Positions 40,574 to 48,370 of a stretch of DNA of 64,000 bases are shown piece by piece. The DNA comes from Mycolicibacterium sp. P1-18 (lineage in GTDB: Bacteria > Actinomycetota > Actinomycetes > Mycobacteriales > Mycobacteriaceae). Below the pieces are notes generated by a model. The model saw only the letters and a list, made by a program, of their open reading frames with translations. It was not told where the DNA came from and ran no database searches. The stretch lies in NCBI RefSeq assembly GCF_008329535.1, contig NZ_NPKR01000019.1, positions 43,707 to 107,706 of the forward strand, read 5' to 3'. The position numbers were made by a program, and so were the translations under genes. Within the stretch, counting starts at the first letter, position 1. The number at the start of each line of letters is the position of its first letter.

Positions 40574-41418
40574 CGGAGTTGAAGCTCGGGTACGTCGGAC
40601 TGGGCAACCAGGGCGCCCCGATGGCCAAGCGCCTCGTCGAATGGCCCGGTGGCCTGACGGTGTTCGACGTGCGCGCCGAGTCGATGGCACCGCTCGTCGA
40701 ACTCGGTGCCACGGCCGCCGCCGGCCTCGCGGACCTGGCCGCCGCGGACGTCATCAGCGTCACCGTCCTCACCGACGCCCAAGTGCGCGACGTCGTCGCC
40801 GAACTGGCCGAGCACGCGAAACCCGGCACCGTCGTCGCGATCCACTCCACCATCGAGCCGGACACCGCCGCCGAGCTTGCCGAGCGGTTGCGACCCAGGG
40901 GCATTCACGTCGTGGACGCACCCGTCAGCGGCGGTGCGGGTGCGGCCGCCAACGGTGAGCTGGCCGTCATGGTCGGCGCCGGCGACGAGGCGTACGAACT
41001 CGTGAAACCCGTCTTCAAGCAGTGGGCGTCGATGGTGGTGCGCGCCGGTGAGCCCGGTGCGGGCACGCGAATGAAGCTGGCGCGCAACATGTTGACCTTC
41101 ATCGGCTTCGCCGCGGCGTGCGAGGCGCAGAAGCTGGCGGCCGCCGCGGGGATCGACCTCCAGAAGCTCGGCCGGGTCGTGCGACACAGTGACGCCCAGA
41201 GCGGCGGACCGGGCGCCATCATGGTCCGCGACGACACGTCGCCGTTGGCTGCCGACGATTTCCTGTATGACATGTTCGTCCACACCCGCGGTCTGGCCGA
41301 GAAGGATCTGCGGTTGGCCCTGGGTCTTGGCGAGGCCGCCGGCGTGGATCTGCCGCTGGCCGAGATTGCGCTGCGCGACCTGGCCGACGGCCTCGGCGTG
41401 CCGCACGAGAGGAGTTAG
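40570..41418 (+). CDS. Beta-hydroxyacid dehydrogenase (Rv0770-like)
   Basis: 282 residues of the 3-hydroxyisobutyrate dehydrogenase family. NAD loop GYVGLGNQGAPMAKRL, substrate loop VDAPVSGGAGAAANGELAVM, catalytic Lys in GTRMKLARNML. The family uses NAD(P) to oxidise beta-hydroxyacids. ATG overlaps the stop of the preceding SDR gene. Sits between an SDR and a carboxymuconolactone-decarboxylase-like gene in a co-translated set. Confidence 0.92.
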   Translation: MTELKLGYVGLGNQGAPMAKRLVEWPGGLTVFDVRAESMAPLVELGATAAAGLADLAAADVISVTVLTDAQVRDVVAELAEHAKPGTVVAIHSTIEPDTAAELAERLRPRGIHVVDAPVSGGAGAAANGELAVMVGAGDEAYELVKPVFKQWASMVVRAGEPGAGTRMKLARNMLTFIGFAAACEAQKLAAAAGIDLQKLGRVVRHSDAQSGGPGAIMVRDDTSPLAADDFLYDMFVHTRGLAEKDLRLALGLGEAAGVDLPLAEIALRDLADGLGVPHERS

Positions 41419-41421
41419 ACG

Positions 41422-41865
41422 ATGGACGAGTTGCGCCGCAAGGGCCTCGAGAAGATGAACGAGGTGTATTCGTGGGAGATGCCGAACATCGAGGGCGACG
41501 CCTTCTTCGACCTCACCGTCGACCATCTCTTCGGCAGCATCTGGACCCGACCGGGCCTGTCGATGCGGGACAAGCGGCTGATGACGCTGGCCGTGGTGAC
41601 GGCTCTCGGTGAACAGGGTCTGGCCGAGATCCAGGTCAACGCCGCGCTGGCCAACGGTGAGCTGACCGAGGAGGAGCTCAAGGAGATGGCCATCTTCCTC
41701 ACCCAGTACGTCGGCTTCCCGCGGGGCGCCGGCTTGAACGGCGTGGTGGGCAAGGTCGCCGGCAAGCGGAGGAAGGCAGCCGAGAAGGGCGCCGAGGAAG
41801 ACAAGCGCGCGAACGTGAATTCGGCGGTCAAGATGAGTACGGGGAAGACGCTCGATGACGAGTAG
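41422..41865 (+). CDS. Carboxymuconolactone decarboxylase-family protein (Rv0771-like)
   Basis: 147 residues. The CMD domain has RPGLSMRDKRLMTLAVVTAL and the LAEIQVNAALANGELTEEEL region. There is no CxxC motif of the AhpD type, so peroxidase activity is unlikely. The Lys-rich C-terminus (RRKAAEKGAEEDKRAN) is an extension. Three bases after the preceding stop; its end overlaps the next gene by 11 bases. It could decarboxylate or isomerise a ring-opened intermediate; the substrate is unknown. Confidence 0.88.
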   Translation: MDELRRKGLEKMNEVYSWEMPNIEGDAFFDLTVDHLFGSIWTRPGLSMRDKRLMTLAVVTALGEQGLAEIQVNAALANGELTEEELKEMAIFLTQYVGFPRGAGLNGVVGKVAGKRRKAAEKGAEEDKRANVNSAVKMSTGKTLDDE

Positions 41866-43081
41866 GTATGCCGCGCTGTCGCGCGAGGAGCTCGCCACCC
41901 TGGTGCCCGAGCTGTTGTTGATCGGTCAGCTCATCGACCGTTCGGGAATGGCGCACTGCATCAGCGCATGGGGGCGCGACGAAATGTTGCAGATCGCCAT
42001 CGAGGAGTGGGCGGCGTCCAGTCCGCTCTACACGAGGCGCATGCAGAAGGCGCTGAAGTACGAGGGCACGGACATCTTCACGTTGTTCAAGGGTCTGCAG
42101 CTGGACATCGGTGCGCCGCCACAGTTCATGGACTTCCGCTACACCGTGCACGACCGCTGGCACGGGGAATTCCACCTCGACCACTGCGGGGCGCTGCTCG
42201 ACGTGGAGCCGATGGGCGACGACTACGTGCACGGAATGTGCCACGACATCGAGGACCCGACGTTCGACGCGACTGCGCTGGCCACCAATCGCAAGGCCCA
42301 GGTGCGGCCGATCCACCGGCCGCCGCGCGTGCCGTCGGGCCGGACGCCGCACTGCGCGTGGACGGTCATCATCGACGAGTCGTACCCGGAGGTGCCGTTC
42401 ATCCCGGCGATGGACGTGGTCGCGGCAAGTCATGCGCACTCGTGCGAGCTGGATCCGATCGATTCGGACGACGAGGGGGCGGCCGACTACTCGGGCGACC
42501 TGCTGGCCGACGTCGACTTCGGCGCGTTCTCGCATTCGGCCCTGGTCCGCATCGCCGACGAGGTGTGCCTGCAGATGCACCTGCTGGTGCTGTCCTTCAC
42601 CCTGGCGGTGCGCGCCCGGGCGACGGACGATCAGGCGCTGGAGAGGTCCATCCGCACCAAACAGCTGATCGGGATCGCCGGCGTCGCCGCCGAGCGGATC
42701 CACCGGGCCCTGGGCCTGCCGCGCGACGTCACGGGTGCGCTGCGCGTCCTCGAACTGCACCCGCTGCTGAATCCGGCGGCCTACGTCTCGGCCGACGTCG
42801 ACCCCGACTTCGTCCACGTCCGCCGCTCACCCGCCTACGAGGACGGCTCGTGGATTTCGTTGGTGTCACCGGTGGCCGACCTGCCGTTGCAGGCCATCGT
42901 GCAGGCCGTCGACCCCCACCTGCGGGCGGAGGTCTCCGGCACCGAGACGGACTGGACCGTGCGCGTGATCGAAACCGACTCCCCGGCCAAGGAACTCGGC
43001 GAAGTCGCCGTGACCAAGTTCTCCGGTGGCGCGAACTGGGTGTTCCAGGAGCGAAAGTCGTTGCCGCTGACGGTCGTCTAG
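41855..43081 (+). CDS. Unrecognised 408-residue protein with a His/Cys cluster
   Basis: I do not recognise this family. No signal peptide or membrane segment is visible, so it is probably cytoplasmic. Residues 99-130 are striking: His at 99, 103, 107, 110, 126 and 130 with Cys at 111 and 129, in HGEFHLDHCGALLDVEPMG and VHGMCHDIEDPTF. That could bind metal or heme. A later helical stretch with LMALSF-like LLVLSFTLAVRARATD and IAGVAAERIHRALGLP follows. It overlaps the CMD-like gene by 11 bases, so it belongs to the aldA operon. I recall no equivalent between Rv0771 and purD in M. tuberculosis. Its TAG shares CTAG with the convergent TetR stop. Confidence 0.7.
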   Translation: MTSRYAALSREELATLVPELLLIGQLIDRSGMAHCISAWGRDEMLQIAIEEWAASSPLYTRRMQKALKYEGTDIFTLFKGLQLDIGAPPQFMDFRYTVHDRWHGEFHLDHCGALLDVEPMGDDYVHGMCHDIEDPTFDATALATNRKAQVRPIHRPPRVPSGRTPHCAWTVIIDESYPEVPFIPAMDVVAASHAHSCELDPIDSDDEGAADYSGDLLADVDFGAFSHSALVRIADEVCLQMHLLVLSFTLAVRARATDDQALERSIRTKQLIGIAGVAAERIHRALGLPRDVTGALRVLELHPLLNPAAYVSADVDPDFVHVRRSPAYEDGSWISLVSPVADLPLQAIVQAVDPHLRAEVSGTETDWTVRVIETDSPAKELGEVAVTKFSGGANWVFQERKSLPLTVV

Positions 43082-43692
43082 ACGCCGAGCGCACCACCCG
43101 ACGGCAGGATCGAGCCGCCCACCCACCGCCTGAGGTACGCCCGCAGCGCGTCACCGGTGCGCGGTGGCCTGCCGGGGTCGATGACGAACGACTGGATGAT
43201 CCGCAGCAGGTGCTCGGCGAGCCCGTCGAGCTCCGCGTCGGAGAAGCCGTGGCCGGCCCAGTCGACGTCGAAACGGCGCAGCATGGCGTTCGCGAATCGA
43301 AGGGCGACGTCGGAGGTGACCGAGGCGGTGTGTTCGTCGGCGCGGCCGGGTGCGATGAGCAGACCGATGTGCTTGTCCTTCGGCAGCCACTCCAGCGCGG
43401 CCGCGATGGCTTCGGTGACGGCGTCGACCGGGTCGGTCAGGCCCCGCAGGTGTTCGGCCAGCCGTTCGAGGAAGTCGTCGGCGGCGTGCACCGCGGCGGC
43501 CACCAGCAGTGCTTCGGTGCTGGGGAAGTACCGGTACACGGTCTGGCGGGTGACTCCGAGGGTGCGGGCGACGTCGGCGATGCTGACGTCGGCGCCGCGG
43601 TCGTCGACGGCCCTGCTGGCGGCGTCCAGAATCCGCGCCACGGCCTCGTCGTCGGTCGCGGGCGCCGATCCCGACCAGCCGTGGGTGCGCAC
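43078..43692 (-). CDS. TetR-family regulator downstream of the CYP125-like gene
   Basis: 204 residues from GTG. Helix-turn-helix VSIADVARTLGVTRQTVYRYF near residues 38-58, then a helical ligand domain with LLIAPGRADEH. It lies 26 bases downstream of the P450 gene on the same strand. A perfect inverted repeat over the P450 start codon is a candidate target, so this would be an autoregulated P450-regulator operon. Ligand unknown. Confidence 0.88.
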   Translation of the reverse strand: MRTHGWSGSAPATDDEAVARILDAASRAVDDRGADVSIADVARTLGVTRQTVYRYFPSTEALLVAAAVHAADDFLERLAEHLRGLTDPVDAVTEAIAAALEWLPKDKHIGLLIAPGRADEHTASVTSDVALRFANAMLRRFDVDWAGHGFSDAELDGLAEHLLRIIQSFVIDPGRPPRTGDALRAYLRRWVGGSILPSGGALGV

Positions 43693-43718
43693 GCCGGAAA
43701 TCGTAGCCCGACGCCGGG

Positions 43719-45005
43719 TCAGCCCCGATAGGAGACCGACAGCTCCTTGACTCCGTTGATCCAGCCCGATCGAAGCCGTTGCGGTTCGGCGACTTTCGCG
43801 ATGTCCGGAACTTGGGTGGCGAGCTCGTCGAAGATCAGCTTGATCTCCATGCGGGCGAGATTGGCGCCGATGCAGAAGTGCGCGCCGTTTCCGCCGAAGG
43901 CCAAGTGGGGGTTGGGGTTGCGTAGGACGTCGAACTCGAAGGGTCGCTCGAAGACAGTCTCGTCGAAGTTGGCGGAGCTGTAGAAGAGCCCGGCCCGTTG
44001 ACCTTCCTCGATCGTCACGTCGCCGAACCGGACGTCGGTCAGGGCCGTGCGCTGGAAGCAGTGCACCGGAGTGGCCCACCGGACGATCTCGTCGACCGCC
44101 GTCGCAGGCCGGTCCCTCTTGAACAGCTCCCACTGGTCCGGGTTGTCGAAGAACGCGTTCATGCCGTGTGTCATGGCGTTGCGGGTGGTCTCGTTGCCGG
44201 CTACGGCCAGGAGGATGACGAAGAAGGCGAATTCGATGTCGTCCATGGCATTGCCGTCCATGTCGGCTTGAACGAGCCGGGTGACGATGTCGTCGGCCGG
44301 GCATCGCCTGCGCTCCTCGGCCATGGTGTAGGCGTAACCCATCAGCTCGGCGTTGGCCATGGTGGGATCGGAGTCGAAGTCCGGGTCGTCGGTGTTCATG
44401 ATGCAGTTGGTCCAGTGGAACAACCGCTCGCGGTCGCACTCCGGCACGCCGATCAGATCGGCGATGGCCAGCAGCGGCAGCCTGGTGGCGACGTCGTCGA
44501 CGAAGTTGCCGCCGTCCTTCGCCGCGGCCTCGGCCACGATCTCGCGGGCGGCGACGGCCAGCTTCTCCTCGAGTGCCGCGATCGAGCGTGGCGTGAACAG
44601 GCGCGAGATGATCTTCCGCAGCCGGGTGTGTTCTGGGGCGTCGTGGTTGATCAGCAGCGCCTTGGTGAGGTCGAGTTGCTCGGCGGTGACGCCGTCGGGC
44701 AGGCGCATCACCGCGCCCTTGCGGTTGGTCGACCACTGGTCGCCGTTGCGGGAGATGGCCTTGATGTCCTCGTGCCGGCTGATCACCCAGTAGCCGCCGT
44801 CGTCGAAGATCGACTCTTCCTGCGCGTTCCACCAGACGGGGGCGGTCTTGCGCAGCTGGGCGAATTCGGCCACCGGGATGCCCCGGAGCAGGACGTCGGG
44901 ATCGGTGAAGTCATACCCCGGGGGCAGGAGCGAAGCGACTCGGGGGGAATCGCTGCCGGCCCCAAAGGGGCACCCGTTCGAAGTCGTGGTCACGGCCTTG
45001 ACCAT
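43719..45005 (-). CDS. Cytochrome P450, CYP125-like
   Basis: 428 residues. I-helix LLAVAGNETTRNAM, ExxR in VDEIVRWATPV with the CYP125-like PVHCFQRTALTD stretch, and heme loop FGGNGAHFCIGANLARME. Also like CYP125: PPGYDFTDPDVLLRGIPVAEF, WWNAQ, LLINHDAPEHTRLRKIISR, and RLRSGWINGVKE near the C-terminus. CYP125 enzymes oxidise the terminal C26 methyl of cholesterol; this may be a paralog acting on a related sterol or lipid. The N-terminus carries a 23-base string also found before mam4A. No KstR-type box is present; local TetR control is suggested. Confidence 0.85.
   Translation of the reverse strand: MVKAVTTTSNGCPFGAGSDSPRVASLLPPGYDFTDPDVLLRGIPVAEFAQLRKTAPVWWNAQEESIFDDGGYWVISRHEDIKAISRNGDQWSTNRKGAVMRLPDGVTAEQLDLTKALLINHDAPEHTRLRKIISRLFTPRSIAALEEKLAVAAREIVAEAAAKDGGNFVDDVATRLPLLAIADLIGVPECDRERLFHWTNCIMNTDDPDFDSDPTMANAELMGYAYTMAEERRRCPADDIVTRLVQADMDGNAMDDIEFAFFVILLAVAGNETTRNAMTHGMNAFFDNPDQWELFKRDRPATAVDEIVRWATPVHCFQRTALTDVRFGDVTIEEGQRAGLFYSSANFDETVFERPFEFDVLRNPNPHLAFGGNGAHFCIGANLARMEIKLIFDELATQVPDIAKVAEPQRLRSGWINGVKELSVSYRG
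44922..44944. repeat. 23-base repeat, copy B, within the CYP125-like gene
   Basis: Same 23-base string as at 15695-15717 apart from one base (core GGAGCGAAGCGACTCGGG, plus-strand reading). On the coding strand it encodes the PRVASLLP stretch. A coding origin for the string is therefore possible. Confidence 0.5.
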
Positions 45006-45028
45006 ACACCGGGGCTCAGAGTGTATGG
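45002..45028. promoter_or_regulatory. Perfect inverted repeat over the start of the CYP125-like gene
   Basis: CCATACAC and GTGTATGG form perfect 8-base arms with an 11-base spacer. The P450 start codon (45003-45005) lies in one arm, and purD starts 31 bases beyond the other arm. It is a candidate operator for the TetR gene in the P450 operon. RNA hairpin function is an alternative. Confidence 0.55.
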
Positions 45029-45058
45029 CCAGGTTTCGAAGGATTAGGGTTGACGACC

Positions 45059-46333
45059 GTGCGAGTCCTCGTGATCGGATCCGGTGCCCGTGAACATGCG
45101 CTGCTGCTGGCGCTGCGTCGCGATCCCGAGGTGGACGCGCTCGCCGTCGCACCCGGGAACGCAGGCACGGCGTCCATCGCCGAGCAGTACGACGTCGACG
45201 TCACCTCCGCGGACGACGTGGTGAAACTGGCCACGCGCGTCGAGGCCGACCTCGTCGTCATCGGACCCGAGGTGCCGCTGGTCCTCGGCGTCGCCGACGC
45301 CGTGCGCGCGGCCGGCATCGCCTGCTTCGGACCGTCGAAGGACGCCGCCCGGATCGAAGGCGCGAAGTCCTTCGCCAAGGACGTGATGGACGCCGCCGGC
45401 GTACGAACCGCGCGCAGCGAGATCGTGGACAACCCCGCCCGCCTGGACGCGGCACTGGACCGCTTCGGCCCGCCCGCGGGCGATCAGGCCTGGGTGGTCA
45501 AGGACGACGGGTTGGCGGCAGGCAAGGGCGTGGTCGTGACGGCCGACCGCCTGGACGCGCGTGCACACGCGGCAAGCCTGCTGGATTCCGGTCACCCAGT
45601 GCTTCTCGAGTCGTTCCTCGACGGCCCCGAGGTGTCACTGTTCTGCGTCGTCGACGGCGAGACGGTGGTGCCCCTGTTGCCGGCGCAGGACTTCAAGCGC
45701 GTCGGCGACGGCGACGCCGGCCCGAACACCGGCGGCATGGGTGCCTACACACCGCTGCCCTGGCTGCCGGCCGACGTCCTGGCGGCCATCGTCGACGACG
45801 TGGTGAAACCCGTTGCCGCCGAACTGGTCGCACGCGGTTGTCCATTCTCGGGTCTGCTGTACGCCGGATTGGCCATCACCTCCCGCGGTCCGGCCGTCGT
45901 CGAGTTCAACTGCCGCTTCGGCGATCCCGAGACGCAGGCGGTGCTTGCGCTGCTGGAGAGCCCTCTCGGACGACTACTTCGCGCCGCCGCCGTCGGTGAA
46001 CTGGCCGCCGAGCCGCCCCTTCGGTGGCGCGACGAATTCGCGGTCACGGTCGTACTCGCCGCCGAGAACTATCCGGGGCGCCCCCGCGTAGGTGACGTCA
46101 TCACCGGCTCGGACGCGCCGGGCGTGCTGCACGCGGGCACCGCCAAGCGCGAGGACGGCGTCGTCGTGTCGTCGGGGGGCAGGGTGCTCTCCGTCGTCGG
46201 CACCGGTGCCGATCTCGTCGCTGCCCGCGAGGCGGCCTACGCCGTCATGGCGGGAGTCCGCCTGCCCGGTGGGCACTTTCGCACCGACATCGGTCTGGCG
46301 GCCGCCGAGGGCCGCGTCGACGTCCCGAGCTAG
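45059..46333 (+). CDS. purD: Phosphoribosylamine-glycine ligase PurD
   Basis: 424 residues. ATP-grasp enzyme joining glycine to phosphoribosylamine in purine synthesis. N-terminal MRVLVIGSGAREHALLLAL, WVVKDDGLAAGKGVVV, NTGGMGAYTP and FNCRFGDPETQAVLALL. I chose the GTG at 45059 over a TTG nine bases upstream because the known N-terminus begins at this codon and AGGG lies before it. Its stop overlaps the convergent esterase stop by CTAG. Confidence 0.97.
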   Translation: MRVLVIGSGAREHALLLALRRDPEVDALAVAPGNAGTASIAEQYDVDVTSADDVVKLATRVEADLVVIGPEVPLVLGVADAVRAAGIACFGPSKDAARIEGAKSFAKDVMDAAGVRTARSEIVDNPARLDAALDRFGPPAGDQAWVVKDDGLAAGKGVVVTADRLDARAHAASLLDSGHPVLLESFLDGPEVSLFCVVDGETVVPLLPAQDFKRVGDGDAGPNTGGMGAYTPLPWLPADVLAAIVDDVVKPVAAELVARGCPFSGLLYAGLAITSRGPAVVEFNCRFGDPETQAVLALLESPLGRLLRAAAVGELAAEPPLRWRDEFAVTVVLAAENYPGRPRVGDVITGSDAPGVLHAGTAKREDGVVVSSGGRVLSVVGTGADLVAAREAAYAVMAGVRLPGGHFRTDIGLAAAEGRVDVPS

Positions 46334-47244
46334 GCCACCAGAATCGGTGCCATCCAAGCGATCTCGGCTGGCAACTGCGAACTCCAGAAGGCGCCGTCGT
46401 GACCACCGGGGGAGAAGCCGCCCGAGGGCGGGGTGGGCAGCTGACCGATGAACTGCTTGGTGGCGGCGTAGAACGGATCGCTGTCACCGCAGTCGACTCG
46501 AATCGGGATCGCCCCGAGGTTCGGTAGTCCCCACACGCTGTTCGCGGCGTAGTCGGCCTCGCCGTCGAACGCGCCGGGGGCCGTCGCACCCGAGGACGTC
46601 CACAGTGCGGGGCTGACCGCGCAGATCGCCGCCGTCCGTGCCGGACCGAGCCGCGAGCCGAGCAGCAGCGCGCCGTAGCCGCCCATCGACCAGCCCAGGA
46701 ACCCGACGCGCGAGACGTCCAAGCCCTGCTCGCCCAGCATGGGTATCAGCTCGTCGAGGACCATCTTGCCGGAATCCTCACCGGAAGTCCTTGCATGCCA
46801 ATAGCTTCCGCCCCCGTCCACCGCCACGACGGCGAACGGCGGAAGACCGGCCGCGACGGCTTGAGCCAGACCCTGTTCGACTCCGCCCGCCATCACCCCG
46901 GCGGCGTCCTGACCCTTGCCGTGCAGGGCGATCACCGGACGCAGCGGACCGGTCTGTCCCGGCGGCCTGGCGATCGCCCAGTTGGTGGCCACCCCGCCAC
47001 GGGCCGCGGAGACGAATGATCCGGTGACGTAGGTCGGGGCCGGAGTCGCCGGCGCCAGGGGCGGTGCCGGGCGTGGCGGTGCCAGCGGTGCGCCGATCCC
47101 CGTCATCGCGACCGGCGGCCTGCTCACCGGCGCCTGGCTGAGCGACGATCCGACGGCGTAGGCGCCTACGGCGCCCGCCACGGCGCCGACGCCCATTCGC
47201 AGGATGGCGCGACGGCTCGGGTTCGCGGTCATGCGTGCCATCAT
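46330..47244 (-). CDS. Exported alpha/beta-hydrolase esterase with Tat-type signal (Rv0774c-like)
   Basis: 304 residues. The Tat-like signal is PSRRAILRMGVGAVAGAVGAY, followed by a Pro/Ala-rich linker (about residues 45-70). The hydrolase domain has PVIALHGKGQDAAG, nucleophile Ser in GFLGWSMGGYGALLL, Asp in VDCGDSDPFY and His in GGHDGAFW. This resembles the esterase D/antigen 85-like group; Rv0774c is reported as an iron-responsive esterase. The first of three nearby ATGs was chosen because it overlaps the upstream DoxX-like stop as ATGA. Confidence 0.88.
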   Translation of the reverse strand: MMARMTANPSRRAILRMGVGAVAGAVGAYAVGSSLSQAPVSRPPVAMTGIGAPLAPPRPAPPLAPATPAPTYVTGSFVSAARGGVATNWAIARPPGQTGPLRPVIALHGKGQDAAGVMAGGVEQGLAQAVAAGLPPFAVVAVDGGGSYWHARTSGEDSGKMVLDELIPMLGEQGLDVSRVGFLGWSMGGYGALLLGSRLGPARTAAICAVSPALWTSSGATAPGAFDGEADYAANSVWGLPNLGAIPIRVDCGDSDPFYAATKQFIGQLPTPPSGGFSPGGHDGAFWSSQLPAEIAWMAPILVA

Positions 47245-47675
47245 GCCGTCGACGCCCGCAGCGCCGCCCACGCGCCGGTGCACCACAGAGCCCAGACCAC
47301 CAACAGCGGCTGGAACAGCAACCGGATGCCGCGCGACAGGTCGGAGTCCAGTCCGAAGGCGGCGCTGTGGGTGACGAACTGCGACACGTTGCCGGGAAAC
47401 ACCAGGACGAACAGCGCCGCAACGGCCCAGCCGACCTGGGCGCGCCGTCGTCGCACGACGAGTACGGCGACGCCGAGGATGATCTCCACGATCCCCGAGG
47501 CGACGATGACGAACGTCGCGTTCAGCGGCAGCCACGGTGGCACCTGGGCGTAGAAGGAGTCGCGGGCGAACGTGAGATGGCTGACGCCGGCGAACACCAG
47601 GGCGGCCCCGAGCGCGACCCTGGCGAGCACTCGCGGGACGGATGTGGCGGGTGGGTTTGACACGGGTGTGCGCAT
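47241..47675 (-). CDS. DoxX-like small membrane protein
   Basis: 144 residues, four predicted transmembrane helices (VLARVALGAALVFAGVSHLT, ATFVIVASGIVEIILGVAVL, VGWAVAALFVLVFPGNVSQF and LLFQPLLVVWALWCTGAW). The fold resembles DoxX/DoxD-type proteins, which include integral subunits linked to thiol or quinone redox. Start ATG at 47675; the open frame continues upstream but runs across the divergent TetR gene. Four-base overlap with the esterase gene. Confidence 0.82.
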   Translation of the reverse strand: MRTPVSNPPATSVPRVLARVALGAALVFAGVSHLTFARDSFYAQVPPWLPLNATFVIVASGIVEIILGVAVLVVRRRRAQVGWAVAALFVLVFPGNVSQFVTHSAAFGLDSDLSRGIRLLFQPLLVVWALWCTGAWAALRASTA

Positions 47676-47745
47676 GGCCCTCGCTTTCTGTGTGGACCCT
47701 TGCAGTCTGCCGAAAGCCCCATACCGTCGGGCCGTTGCTGGCAGC

Positions 47746-48357
47746 ATGCAACACGTGACGGCAGCGGTCACCCCCAAGGGTGAGAGGCGGCGGTACGCGC
47801 TGGTCAGCGCGGCCGCCGAGCTGTTGTGCGAAGGCGGCTTCGATGCCGTCCGGCATCGCGCCGTAGCGCGCCGGGCGGGCCTGCCGCTGGCTTCCACGAC
47901 GTACTACTTCTCGTCTCTCGACGACCTCGTCGAGCGGGCCGTCGAGTACGTCGGTCTTCGCGAGGCCGAGATCCTGGACACCCGTGTCGCCGCCCTCCCA
48001 CGACGCAAGCGTGGCGCCGAGTCGACCGCCGACGTACTCGTCGACTTCCTCGTCGGCGACGGAGACGACACCCGGGTCTCCGAGCAACTGATCTCGCGCT
48101 ACGAGCGCTACATCGCCTGTGCGCGTCAACCCGGGTTGCGCGACGTCCAGCGCCGCATCATGAAGCAGCGGACCGAAGCCGTCGTCGAGGTGGTGGAGCG
48201 CTCGGGGCGGTCGGTGCGGGCCGAGTTGATGACCGCCCTGGTGTGCGCCGTCGACGGCGCCGTCGTCGCGTCGTTGGTCGGTGTCGGAGACGGGCCGAAA
48301 GCCGCCGCCCGCGCGACGCTCGTCGACGTCATCGACGTGCTCGCACCCTTTGGCTGA
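47746..48357 (+). CDS. TetR-family regulator (Rv0775-like)
   Basis: 203 residues from ATG. Helix-turn-helix VRHRAVARRAGLPLASTTYYF near residues 36-56, with the helical C-terminal domain containing MKQRTEAVVEVVERSGR. It is divergent from the DoxX-like and esterase genes, separated by 70 bases, and is their likely regulator by position. No clear operator palindrome could be picked out by eye in the gap. Confidence 0.88.
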   Translation: MQHVTAAVTPKGERRRYALVSAAAELLCEGGFDAVRHRAVARRAGLPLASTTYYFSSLDDLVERAVEYVGLREAEILDTRVAALPRRKRGAESTADVLVDFLVGDGDDTRVSEQLISRYERYIACARQPGLRDVQRRIMKQRTEAVVEVVERSGRSVRAELMTALVCAVDGAVVASLVGVGDGPKAAARATLVDVIDVLAPFG

Positions 48358-48370
48358 GTAGGTTCGGTGC

